From Smittium culicis (Eukaryota; Kickxellomycota; Harpellomycetes; Harpellales; Legeriomycetaceae): DNA of 12,009 nucleotides. Position numbers and translations under genes: made by a program. The notes beneath the pieces are model-generated. The model was given only the letters and a program-made list of their open reading frames with translations, did not search any database and had not been told where the DNA came from. Of the stretch, positions 1 to 8,672 are shown one piece after another; positions within the stretch are counted from its first letter, which is position 1, and the number at the start of each line of letters is the position of its first letter. The stretch spans positions 1 through 12,009 of the forward strand of contig LSSN01001470.1 in the NCBI GenBank assembly GCA_001970855.1. The letters run 5' to 3'.

Positions 1-140
1 GAAATTCTGAAAACAGCAAGCTTAATTTTAAGCGATTTAAAAATTTTGATTTTTTTACAAAAAATTTAACTTTTTATAGTATATAATTATACTTTTCATC
101 TGATATGTTATAGTTATACATTATAACTTTTTTATGTACA

Positions 141-299
141 CTATATATTTATTGCTGATATGTTACTACATTCTTTTTGGTACTTTAGACCAATTTTACC
201 AGCTCTTTTTTTACATGAACGAAATACTGTAAAACTATTTGATAAAAAAAAATAAATTGACCAATTCCATTTGTGATTGTTTTTGCAGGGAATTTTATT
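141..299 (-). pseudogene. Coding-like fragment, unknown product
   Basis: A 52-codon stretch without stops reads on the minus strand from 299 to 144 and ends at TAG 143-141. Its predicted peptide is basic and polar (for example SCKKRAGKIGLKYQ), less I/N/F-monotonous than most translations here. The same frame upstream, with several stops, includes the minus-strand reading of the 30-bp repeat at 410-439. This suggests the fragment belongs to the relic family represented at 766-1182. No start codon and no domain are recognised. An open run of this length can occur by chance in A+T-rich DNA, so this is a weak call. Confidence 0.25.
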
Positions 300-334
300 T
301 TAGCAAGTAAGATTATAGAAGGAATATTAATTGT

Positions 335-383
335 CCAATAATTAGGGTTAATCACCATTCATGCATTAACTGCTAATTATTGG
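335..383. repeat. Hairpin repeat, copy 1
   Basis: CCAATAATTAG at 335-345 is matched perfectly by its reverse complement CTAATTATTGG at 373-383, an 11-bp stem with a 27-base loop. The right arm continues as GGCCAGA. A similar structure lies at 501-548, and the motif TTGGCCAAT recurs near 1368. It could be the end of a small non-autonomous element or a fold-back relic. Confidence 0.55.
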
Positions 384-409
384 CCAGATTTATAATTTGA
401 TACTTTTAC

Positions 410-439
410 ACTGTAACTCTTTATGCCTAAAAGTGCTAT
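410..439 (+). repeat. 30-bp direct repeat, copy 1
   Basis: The sequence starting ACTGTAACTCTTTATGCCTA matches 900-929 at 27 of 30 positions by eye. The second copy lies inside the relic at 766-1182, so this one probably marks another degraded copy of that family. Confidence 0.6.
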
Positions 440-500
440 CTTCGTTAAGGATTCCCCATATAATATAAAATATCTAACAATTTGAGATATTTTTTTTTGC

Positions 501-548
501 CCAATAGTTAGGGGCAGTTTATATTTTTATTTAATTGTTAATTATTGG
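501..548. repeat. Hairpin repeat, copy 2
   Basis: CCAATAGTTA (501-510) pairs with TAATTATTGG (539-548) with one mismatch. As in copy 1, the right arm is followed by CCAGA, then an A+T stretch and GTTAAGGATT; copy 1 has GTTAAGGATT after a longer spacer. The two hairpins are therefore related by descent, the second lacking about 55 bases of the spacer. Confidence 0.5.
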
Positions 549-765
549 CCAGAATTATACCTTGTTAAGGATTGATTAGTTAACACATAATTTATTATCC
601 AATAGCAAAATATTTACCCACCAGATAATAATGGGATATTATTTTAGAGGAGCAGAGCTTTTCGTGTAACATTTTTCCTACTCATAGCTGTAGCCTTTAT
701 TTTAGATTTTATCAGAAAAAATCATCAAATGTTTTATCTGATACAACCAATAACTTTACTTAATA

Positions 766-1182
766 TTAAATAGAAAACAGGATTTTTAAAAAATAAAGCT
801 CCGCTACCCTTAATAATATCAAGTTTATTATATAGTTATTATTTAGAAAATATGATTTTTCTTTCTTATTTATTAATAAACATAATAAAATATTCAGCAA
901 CTGTAACTCTTTATTCCTAAAATTGCTCTATGAATTATCCTTTGCTGTCCAAAACTCTTTGAAAAAAGCCAACTTATTGATTCGTTTATGGTATAATAGT
1001 AAATTTATTATTTGCTGTAATTTAAAAACAAAACAATAAATGAAACAGCCTAGGAATTAAAATATTTTTATTAAATATATTTGGCTATATTTTAAAATCA
1101 AATATAATATATCCCTCGTGAAAGGGTTAAGAACCCACAATAAGAAGTGCCTCAGTTTATAAATTTGATTAAAAAAATATTA
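766..1182 (-). pseudogene. Unknown multicopy family, copy A (relic)
   Basis: On the minus strand one frame runs from just below a TAA at 1180-1182 to a stop at 766-768, about 137 codons with only two internal stops (TAA 1057-1059, TAG 928-930); roughly 13 would be expected at this base composition. The peptide is hydrophobic with charged blocks: VLNPFTRDILYLILKY, then a Cys-containing stretch, then HKRINKLAFFKEFWTAKD. Positions 943-1140 align at nucleotide level with copy B (5404-5605, same strand) and copy C (about 4500-4640, opposite strand). Shared peptide features are LNPFT, an FKI/FKL block and HKR(I/V)N..FF.E.WT. The same frame continues, with more stops, up to about 1440. I do not recognise the family; a transposable-element protein or a lineage-specific membrane protein are both possible. 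Confidence 0.5.
900..929 (+). repeat. 30-bp direct repeat, copy 2
   Basis: The partner of 410-439, with three differences seen by eye. It lies within copy A, where the minus-strand frame reads SNFRNKELQ. The first copy aligns in a frame reading STFRHKELQ, so the two matches look like homologous coding fragments. Confidence 0.6.
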
Positions 1183-1440
1183 TCCTATGAAGAAATCGTT
1201 AATTTTTTAAAATGTCGATTCTGAAATAAGAGAGTATCATGTTCAATATAATATTATATGTTTTAGCTTTCATAAATACCAAAAATAATTTTCGAGATTC
1301 AAAAGGCTTTTAGGTTTTTCTATTTAATTTTGAGATTTTTATTTTTTAAAATAAAGATTCTACTCATTGGCCAATAATTTTTTAAGCGATTTTAATAACT
1401 ATGAAAGATTACACTATAAAATGATCCTTATAAAAGAATA

Positions 1441-2332
1441 TCGTAAATATAAATATCAAAATGAAACAAGGAAGTAGAAAAGTTGAAATGACTTCTCAGT
1501 GCAAATAGCTGTATTTATCGTTATTTAATAGACGAGAAAATATATTAAACTGTAAAATTTAGCTCTCTTCATTCAGAATCTACCATATTTAATTTTAATT
1601 TATAGTTTTATTGGTATATTTAATCAAAATGGGCATGGTTTTAATTTTTTAAAATATTTAATTTTTTCGTCTATAAAACGAATTATTATTTATTAAATTT
1701 AAATTTAAATTTAAATATTTTTAGTCTTGATAAGATTTATTTATATTAAAAAAATCATCTACAAAATCTTTTGATAAACCAAAAAATTAAGGATAGCAAA
1801 AAGAGTTCACCTTAAGAAATCATAAGTCTTGAAAATGAAATTATAAGAATTATGCTGTAACAGTTTAATACAACAGCTGTTATTTTATTTTCAAAGTTTT
1901 TTTTTTTTTGGTAAAAAAATTCAATAAAGCTATGAATTCTTTATTTTTGCTTGATATAAATATCCGGAGTGATTCATGAATCATTATTGAATCTTTACTA
2001 AATGAAAAATATTTAAAGAAATTTTTTTAGTTTGAGTTCTATTTAAATCAAAAACTAAAACTATTTCAAATATAAACTAAATACATTAAATGGTTTAAGC
2101 TATAATCCAGCTATAATAATGAGATTTATTAGAAATCATACCCAATTATATCAATTTCTGATCTTTTTTATAAATCTTTTAATTATAAATTCTAGAAAAT
2201 TTTATTGAAATTAAACCCAGATTTAATATTGATTATTTTATTTATAAATTTCGATTTTTAGTATATAAAAATATACAGTAAAAGAATATTTTCATAGTTA
2301 ATATATAAGCAAGTAATTAAGTAAGAAAAATA
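1441..2332. other. Long A+T-rich stretch without a supported gene
   Basis: No convincing gene is visible. A short plus-strand frame from ATG 1461 reads MKQGSRKVEMTSQCK, meets TAG at 1506-1508 and continues 17 codons to TAG 1560-1562; it may be a scrap of old coding sequence. The stretch also holds a simple AAATTT repeat near 1696-1718 and a 13-T run at about 1897-1909. Confidence 0.6.
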
Positions 2333-2464
2333 TTAAAAAATAAATCGCTTATGATTATATTTGAAATCAACGCTTTTTATACATAGATTCAAAAGTTCTT
2401 ATATAATCTTAGTATTTTTTCCATCCACTAATACTAAAATTTCGACAGCTGTATTAAATTCCAT
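2333..2464 (-). pseudogene. Small coding-like fragment with one stop
   Basis: On the minus strand an ATG at 2464-2462 opens a frame starting MEFNTAVEILVLVDGKN. It is interrupted by TAA at 2401-2399, continues 21 codons, and ends at TAA 2335-2333. The composition, with V, D, G and E, looks protein-like. An opposing plus-strand frame at 2355-2480 is also open for 41 codons, so the strand is not certain. No family is recognised. Confidence 0.22.
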
Positions 2465-2678
2465 AAATTACATAATATAATAAAGAGAAAATTTTTAACT
2501 ATAGATTTTTCTTTCATTGTTAATATATCAGTGCGATATTGGGATTAGCTTTGCTATCATTAGTTTTTTTCCATTTTTAATATAATTTTCTATACTAAAA
2601 ATCACTATTTTATGTAGAATTCTATCTTATTATCCAGCAAATAATCTTTCCAGTGAAAAAAATTATAATTTTATTTAA

Positions 2679-3036
2679 AAATATAAGTTGTTTATATGGG
2701 TAGCTTTTTCACTCTCTTTTAATTTATTTAAAAAACTCCAAGATGCAAATATAAGCAGAAAATTTTATGAGATATTCATATTCTGCTTTTATTTGATCAG
2801 CCAACAGAAAATTCTAATTTTAATCACATCTTGGGAAAATTCTCTTTTTATTATAGGGGTATATGCAATATCTGCATTTAATATATTAACTTGAATATTA
2901 TGTCAAAACAGCTTTTATTATACTTAGTACAGATGTTTTATTGTCAATTTTTTGTCAAGAATTATATACTCTTAGAATACAAAATTTAGATACATTATCA
3001 AGTAAATTAAAATTTTCTATTTATGATAACATGAAT
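2679..3036 (+). pseudogene. Broken upstream part of membrane-protein locus
   Basis: Two consecutive plus-strand open stretches look coding. The first runs from 2679 to TGA 2892-2894. It is rich in hydrophobic segments (FIWVAFSLSFNLF near its start, SLFIIGVYAISAFNI near its end), as in a multi-pass membrane protein. One frame over, a 49-codon stretch runs 2890-3036 and reads in part STDVLLSIFCQELYTLRIQN, ending at TAA 3037-3039. A frame change near 2890 would join them, and a second change near 3040 would lead into the frame of the downstream gene. I read this as the 5-prime part of the same locus carrying frameshifts. An alternative is that short introns separate the pieces, but I see no convincing splice sites. 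Confidence 0.4.
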
Positions 3037-3044
3037 TAAATTAA

Positions 3045-3140
3045 AAAAAACTTTTGTTCTATTTTTTTTTGAGAAAATATGGACAATATTTGGATATTAT
3101 AAATACTATATATAGTGAAAATAAATCTCCTATTTTAAAG
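3045..3140 (+). pseudogene. In-frame upstream extension cut off by TGA
   Basis: Thirty-two codons open in the same frame as the membrane-protein gene lie just before it, reading in part RKYGQYLDIINTIYSENK. A single TGA at 3141-3143 separates them from the downstream frame. The continuity of frame and composition suggests the downstream gene once extended upstream and now carries a nonsense change. The alternative is that this is a chance open stretch before a start at TTG 3150 or ATG 3204. Confidence 0.4.
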
Positions 3141-3143
3141 TGA

Positions 3144-3765
3144 ATAATTTTGAATCCTTATGATTCAATTGGAATAATTTACCAAAATAATATCAGTGCA
3201 AAAATGGTATGCGAAAATATTAATGATATAATTCCTCACCAAGCCTTAGAGGAAGCTAGAGTTAGGGCAATACTTCAAGTAAAGAAAAAGATGAAAAAGT
3301 ACTTAATTATATTGTGGCTTATATTTGGAGCCATATCTATAGTTTTTTTGATATTTCTTGTTAGATATTCAAAAAGAGAATTGTTAATGAGCTTTTTTCT
3401 AATAACTACTACATTTGTAGTTTTATACGCATCTTTGCTGATATATATCTACAAAGGATATAAGGTAATTTTTTTAAGCCTATTATTTATAATAATAAAT
3501 ATTTATCGAATAATTTAGATCGTATGAGTTGAATACATTATAAATATTATAAAAAAATATTTATTCGCTTATTTTTTAGGCAAAGAAAGCGTTATTAGAA
3601 TTCTTTGAGGATAAAAAAACAGAAAAAAAATATATACTCGAAGGGTTTTCATATAATAATTTGGCGATATTTAAACTTAGGGGATCGAATTTACCTGGAG
3701 TTCCATATCAATTTATGCCTATATACAACAAAAACATAATTCAAGGGCAATATACAGAATTTTAA
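3144..3765 (+). CDS. Two-transmembrane protein, probable intron, unknown function
   Basis: This is the best preserved coding unit. Exon 1 is open from 3144 to 3464 and exon 2 runs 3580-3762 with stop TAA 3763-3765. An intron at 3465-3579 is inferred. Counting from a TTG at 3150 the product has 166 residues; counting from the first in-frame ATG at 3204, which has an A-rich context, it has 148. In the 166-residue numbering, a polar N-terminal region with an EEARVRAILQ helix-like segment precedes a KKKMKK cluster. Transmembrane segment 1 lies at about 51-71 and segment 2 at about 78-101, followed by a charged region and a tail with LPGVPYQFMPIYN. All six Gln codons are CAA, which argues for the ordinary code. 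The TGA at 3141 and the coding-like sequence upstream suggest the gene may be truncated. No family is recognised. Confidence 0.5.
3465..3579 (+). other. Putative 115-bp GT-AG intron
   Basis: The segment begins GTAATT and ends in a T-rich tract TTATTTTTTAG. Removing it joins a Lys codon (AAG 3462-3464) to GCA at 3580 in phase 0 and turns a frame that stops at TAG 3516-3518 into one 61 codons longer. Both flanks look coding and the intervening sequence does not. No clear branch site is visible. A frameshift in a pseudogene is the alternative. Confidence 0.55.
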
Positions 3766-4394
3766 AGATATTTTAGCTTATAACATTTTAATTATATATT
3801 TATTTTTTTTCTTTGATTCCTTTCTCTAACTTTGAAATTCATAAGTATTTTTTTCATGTAATGGAAAGTTTAAATTAGCTTTTTACACACGATTAATAAA
3901 AAATGTGAAATTATATATTTTATTAACTAATTTTTACACAACATTCATCTAAAAGAAAAAGCTAAAAATAATTTTTTTACACAAAGGCTAATCAAAATTA
4001 ATAATTGAAAATTTGATTTTAATAGCGTATTTTATGATTTTTAAGCAATAAGCTTTTTATCAAGATTCAATATTTAGTGTGATTACATTATGTAATATAA
4101 AATTCAAATTGAGTTCCAGCTTTTATTTAAAACATGTTAACAATAGAGCTATAATATAATGAAGGTAGTTATTTAGATATACGAATAGGAAAAAACTAGT
4201 AGAATTCAATTATTCGAAATATCCGGCAAAAAAAAAAATTATATCGACAATAAAAAATGCTTAGATAATTGCATAATATCTGATAATTTTCGATTTTTTT
4301 CACTTAATTTGGGAATTAGCCGTACATTTCGATATGGGAAAATTATTTCTTAATTCTCAATGGATTTCTAATTCAAAATTAAAGTGCTAAATAA
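3766..4394. other. Intergenic A+T-rich stretch
   Basis: I see no supported gene. TTTTACACA occurs three times (3881-3889, 3932-3940, 3975-3983) without regular spacing, and no hairpin terminator stands out. Confidence 0.55.
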
Positions 4395-4447
4395 CTAAGT
4401 TATTTCGAATTAAGGGAGTTGCTATTTAAAAACTTGGTTATTTCGAA
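4395..4447 (+). repeat. Short direct repeat GTTATTTCGAA
   Basis: CTAAGTTATTTCGAA (4395-4409) and CTTGGTTATTTCGAA (4433-4447) differ at two positions and are offset by 38 bases. They lie at the start of copy C and look like a small local duplication. Confidence 0.5.
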
Positions 4448-4979
4448 ATTATAAGAATTTTTGAAACTTATTGGCAAAAAACAGACAATTTTTTTGGCCT
4501 TGAATCCCTTTCGCGTGCTATAAACTTATTTTGTAATCAAAATACAATAAACTTCATTCAATAAAAATAATATAATGCTAAAACTCTATATATTATCGGT
4601 TTGCTTTAAAATAAAAGGAAATAAAAAGTCTTCTTTTAAATTGTTAGGAATACTAGGCTCATTTTTTAAAGAGTGTTTATTGGTAGATGAGTATATAAGA
4701 CATTATAAAAATAAGTCTAAATATATTTAACTTTTAAATATTTATTACCTGGTTAATTTATGAAGTATTCTTAATAATGAAGGTTATCAAAAAAAATATA
4801 TTTAGAAGAAATTAATATATAGAATAATCCTAATATAAGCTTTGAGCATTCTGATTTCTACTAAAGTGTTATCATATCATCACAAGTATCCAAAATAATC
4901 ACATTTTTTGAATAATGCACAACTCTTTCTATGGAATAAATATTTTTTAATTCTATCTAATATAACCTACACGCCTTGA
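4395..4979 (+). pseudogene. Unknown multicopy family, copy C (relic)
   Basis: One plus-strand frame runs from just after TAA 4392-4394 to TGA 4977-4979, about 194 codons with eight internal stops where near 19 are expected. The longest uninterrupted part is 4551-4727 (59 codons), with an ATG at 4575 that would give a 51-residue peptide starting MLKLYILSVCFKIKGNKK and ending at TAA 4728-4730. A later part reads in part STKVLSYHHKYPK and AQLFLWNKYFLIL. Positions about 4500-4640 align in reverse orientation with copies A and B; shared features include A-L-N-P-F and SV.F.IK. This copy faces copy B tail to tail. Whether any short frame is still expressed cannot be judged. Confidence 0.45.
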
Positions 4980-5072
4980 TAATAATATTTTAGCTTTTTG
5001 GATTATTCTAATATATTCATAGTATATATTAATAGCAAATAAAACATGTACTTTTTTATCATAAAATAATCA

Positions 5073-5609
5073 TCAAGTTCGTTTTTTTTTAGTATGTTGA
5101 ACGGGATATGACTGTTAAGGGGGGAATGTATAAGCATGATTATGGCAGGGGTGAAATTTTATAATACAGTGAGATAATCTTTTTCGATATGTACATAATA
5201 TTCTATTCAAAAGTGTTTGACTGAATTAAGCATTTTTATTTGCCAACAAATGGAAGAGAAATTTTTATTTCTAAATATGATTTTATTTGAAACAAGTTGG
5301 TTTAATCGAGATAAAACCAGTTATTTCTAAATACATTTAGTTATCATAGGTTACTGGATATATTTCCAATAAAAAATAGCTATTACAAAATAACTTATTT
5401 TAAACCTTTCCCGTCCAATGCTCACTAAAAAAAATTAAACTATTGACTCGTTTATGATTTATAAGTATATTATTATTTGATTTTATATCAAAATAAACCG
5501 ATATATGAACGGATCTCGGAATTAAATTATTTTATTTGAAAGCTTTTAGCTATATTTTGAAGGTCAAAAATAGTGTATTGCTCGTAAAAGCGTTAATAGC
5601 CACTTTCAT
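5073..5609 (-). pseudogene. Unknown multicopy family, copy B (relic)
   Basis: On the minus strand an ATG at 5609-5607 opens a frame (MKVAINAFTSNTLFLTFKI) that can be followed to TGA 5075-5073, about 178 codons with nine internal stops where about 17 are expected. The longest open part (5531-5403, 43 codons) includes NHKRVNSLIFFSEHWTGK, the counterpart of HKRINKLAFFKEFWTAK in copy A. Nucleotide similarity to copy A covers about 5404-5605 and extends weakly upstream of the ATG. A later 36-codon open part (5225-5118) is noticeably richer in G+C and reads in part HCIIKFHPCHNHAYTFPP. The relic is divergently oriented to the MULE relic that starts 270 bases away, so it is probably a separate unit. 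The family is unknown. Confidence 0.5.
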
Positions 5610-5879
5610 TATATAATATCTCTAATATATAAAAATAGTAAAAAAAAAGGTCAAATCGTATTTTTATCTAATTAAAATCTTTAATAATCAAAAAAAGTTG
5701 AAAATTTTACAACAAGTACAATGCGAACGAAAATTAATTCACACCAATTAAACATTCAATATAAATTACTGATTATTTAAATGAAAATTTTTTAATCTCT
5801 TTAATTTTAAAAGAATTATATATAATACATTCTATTTAGTAATATAACAATATTATTTTATTTTACAACAAAACCAGCT

Positions 5880-7030
5880 ATGTTTTGTATTCTAATTTAT
5901 CAAGAAAAAAAAGTAGAAAAAAATCAAGAAATTCTTATTGATTTGGATACCAATATAACAAAAAGATATCAGATCAAGAATAAATGCGCTATTACACATG
6001 ATTCAGAATATTCGGATCATTTGAATTTTTGGAAAAATAGTTTCTCAAAAAAATTAAAAATATACTAGTCAACGGTGAATTATTGATAAATATAATGAAT
6101 TATAAATATCCTGTAATGCTAAATATTTGGAGTTTTTATGACCGAAAATATGAAATATATAATAAGGGCCAGTATAGTAATAAATGCGTAAGAAAATAGA
6201 AAAAAAAACATAATGAAATATTAAACTTTAGAAAAATTGGTCATAACATTATTGGAATTTACAGTATCTAAGGTATAGCATAATAGAGATAAAAATCGAA
6301 AATATATAATATATCAATAAATTAATCAAGGAAAGAGCGGATATTCGATAAAATACCTGTAGGTGATTTTCCAGTATGTGCGAGTTTTAAATAATCGAAT
6401 TTTTTTACAAAAGAGTCTTTCGTAGCATCACAGCATCGTATAAAAAAAATTGAGGGTTTTAATTACATCAATAAATTCAATTAAATTACTTTTTGATGCC
6501 AAAAATCTTCATATAGATTCAATTTACAAGATAATTATCGGTAATTATCCTTAAATGATAACTTAATTTTGAGATAATAAAAATTCTTTTTATCCTGTAT
6601 CAATAAAAGTATTTAGCAACGAAAATCAAGATTCATATTCTTGGATTAAAGTGCTTTTAGAGATGAAATCGATAAAATCAGACTTTCTTCAATAATACAT
6701 TCAGTTATTGCTGATTCGGCTCTTACAATTTTTAATACAGATTAAAATTTTCATCGTTATCCAAAGTGAGTTCTCTGACGATTTCATATATCTAAAAATA
6801 TGTTGATGAATCTTTAAGTAGTTATTCAAATATTTAAAAATAAAATTTATGTATATTAGAAAAAAATTAAATTTGCGAAGATTAGAAAAAAAATTAAATT
6901 TCAGCGAATTTAGAGATCTTTGATAGATAATAAAAACTGAACTATAAAAAACCGATGAGCTCGTACGATTAATTTTTGATATAAAAAAATATTATTGATA
7001 CATCAATATACACGAAAGTTTTTTTTTTTT
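5880..7030 (+). pseudogene. MULE (Mutator-like) transposase relic
   Basis: A degraded transposase is readable through at least five frame segments. Segment 1, 5880-6065, starts at ATG 5880 and loses frame in an A-run near 6050. Segment 2 (about 6065-6481) has stops at 6197, 6269, 6281, 6284, 6290, 6323 and 6392. Segment 3 (about 6465-6692) contains LHIDSIYKIIIGNYP, then DNKNSFYPVSIKVFSNEN and SWIKVLL. This is the MULE core pattern: D-x-T-Y-K, Y-P, D, F-x-P, N-E, W. Segment 4 (6659-6799) contains VIADSALTIFN, the second catalytic Asp (codon 6713-6715), then RFHISKN, the C-x-x-H box with its Cys position now TGA (6776-6778). Segment 5 continues YVDESLSSYSN. The third catalytic residue may be GAA at 7014-7016, about 100 codons after the second Asp as in this family, but its surroundings are poor. 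The protein would move DNA by cut-and-paste; this copy cannot encode it. Confidence 0.72.
6855..6908 (+). repeat. Tandem duplication, about 26 bp
   Basis: The unit ATTAGAAAAAAATTAAATTT followed by GCGAAG (6855-6880) is repeated from 6881 with one extra A and the ending CAGCGAA. It lies within the MULE relic between the His-box and the expected third catalytic residue, and has probably added to the frame loss. Confidence 0.7.
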
Positions 7031-7032
7031 TT
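7019..7032 (+). repeat. 14-T homopolymer
   Basis: An uninterrupted run of 14 T bases lies directly after the possible third catalytic Glu codon of the MULE relic. It is a likely slippage site and could be read as a weak minus-strand A-tail, but no retroposon is visible next to it. Confidence 0.8.
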
Positions 7033-7068
7033 GAAAGTCACAGTATATTTTCACCACCATTAATTTTT

Positions 7069-7084
7069 TTGATAGATCTATCAA
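7069..7084. repeat. 16-bp perfect palindrome
   Basis: TTGATAGATCTATCAA is its own reverse complement. A third half-site, TTGATAGATA, follows at about 7089-7098. It could be a binding site or chance; no promoter evidence surrounds it. Confidence 0.6.
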
Positions 7085-7094
7085 TATTTTGATA

Positions 7095-7433
7095 GATAAA
7101 TTTACCAAATGGAAGGAGCTTAGTGCATTAAAACTCTAAAGTGTTTCTGTAAATGTATATAAAGATCAAAACTATATTAATAATTCTAAAATTTATATAA
7201 TGATATTCAATAAAAATGTTAATTCAAAAAAATGAGCTTTAAATTCTTATGGCTTTACAAAAAAGAAGAGTTGTATATTTATTTAAATAAAGGCAGAGAA
7301 AAAGGGTTTTTAGAAAAGTAAAATATTCTTTTTACTACTAAAAATCACAGCTGAATGGGGTTTGACATAATTTGAAAATTTTTTGAAGAATGTAAATTTC
7401 TATTTGTTAATACTACTATTATTAATTATATAG
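7095..7433 (+). pseudogene. Possible C-terminal tail of the MULE relic
   Basis: One plus-strand frame is readable from 7095 to TAG 7431-7433 with stops at 7137, 7233, 7284, 7311 and 7368 (about 11 expected). It includes DKFTKWKELSALKL, VYKDQNYINNSKIY and LLLKITAEWGL. It lies downstream of the transposase core on the same strand, and the total length would suit a MULE protein of about 500 residues. No diagnostic C-terminal motif is seen, so the link is positional. Confidence 0.3.
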
Positions 7434-8640
7434 ATCTATATCGTTGATGTGAACAGTTTTTAAAAGAAAAAGCGTTATCATTTATAATTATTTTTGATCT
7501 AATGCTTATAAAAGAAATAAAAAAAAGAATGGTAAAAAAAACGAATAAACAATATAAAATTAATTTCATCATTTTATATAGCTATATTTAAAATAATCTA
7601 ATAAATTTATACAACTAATTCATAAATTATTTAGATAATTAAAAAAAAATAATAGTATTCATATCAAAAATTAAAATTTTAAAATATTCAATTGGTAAGT
7701 TTAAAAAAGCATCTAATAAATTTTAATTCAACAGATTCATGTTATTTTAACATCTTATTAAAGTTTTTTTTTATAAATACACTAGAGGAAAACAGATTTA
7801 TTAATAAAAAACGTCAAATAATATTTTAGGTCTGAATACTTGGTCAATATAATATATTAACATATTTAAAGCACAATATTTTTAAATTTAAAATATAGAA
7901 GCTTTAAGCGATAAATATATCTTTATATATAAAGTTTTTAACATCAAAATTATACATTTATATCTCATTTTGTGAATTTAGTCAGTTTCATTTTCAAATA
8001 TATTTAATTTCCTTATAATTGATGAGTATAATTAAAGCGAATTGAATCTTTTGATTAGACTTTGAAATTTAATTATTATAATTAAAATTTTGTAATCAAG
8101 AGCTAATTGTGAAATTAAAAAGTTTTAATAGTATCTAATAAAAAATTTTTGGTTATTTTTGTAATAAGGTTAAATTATTTTTTTTAAAGTTATAAGTGTT
8201 TTTGATATAATATGATTTTGATATCAATCATTTATTTTATATACAATTTTGGCAGAAATACGTACCGGAAGTTTTACTATAAAATGACTTGATTTTTTTA
8301 TTTTAAGTGGATGAATATGATAATTAGTGAAAAATTTACAAGTTTATGATATCTAATTACTTAGAGGCTGTAATAATAAAAAGTTTTTATTATAAATATT
8401 TAGATTTTTGTACTGATTTAATTAGATAATAAAAAAATTTGACTTTTAATGCACATTTTACAGAATTTTATTTATTATTGTTTAAAATATTAGGATACAT
8501 ATATTTTAATCAATTAAATTGAATTAATATTTTCATACTAGTTGATTGCTATGGTATAATATTTCCCGTAAATCTATAGTTTATAATTTATAATTTTTTA
8601 TATTAGAACCTAGGTTAAGAATATTTTTTGAAATAAGTAG
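7434..8640. other. Long A+T-rich stretch without a supported gene
   Basis: I find no credible coding frame, RNA gene or strong repeat. If the MULE relic had a right terminal inverted repeat it should lie here, but I could not match one to sequence upstream of 5880. Confidence 0.55.
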
Positions 8641-8672
8641 AATTCATGAGTTATTTATTGGCCATAGTTGCA

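Noticed and set aside
648..914. Plus-strand frame of 89 codons with a single TAG (771-773), hydrophobic and faintly like a SWEET or PQ-loop sugar transporter
   Set aside because: From 766 on it is antisense to copy A, whose strand is supported by homology with copies B and C. The transporter resemblance rests on general hydrophobicity only.
943..4640. Copies A and C as terminal inverted repeats of one 3.7-kb element carrying the membrane-protein gene
   Set aside because: Similarity looks like protein-coding homology within frames that extend well past the repeat blocks, and copy B does not fit such a scheme. No target-site duplication was seen.
5404..5605. Copy B as the left terminal inverted repeat of the MULE relic
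   Set aside because: No inverted partner was found between 7430 and 8640, and copy B lies in its own coding-like frame on the opposite strand.
5880..6500. TAA and TAG as Gln (ciliate-like code), because many coding-like frames contain them
   Set aside because: The best preserved frame (3144-3765) writes all six Gln codons as CAA, and frames elsewhere also need frameshifts to be read. TAA dominates the stops simply because the DNA is A+T-rich. Decay explains the pattern without a new code.
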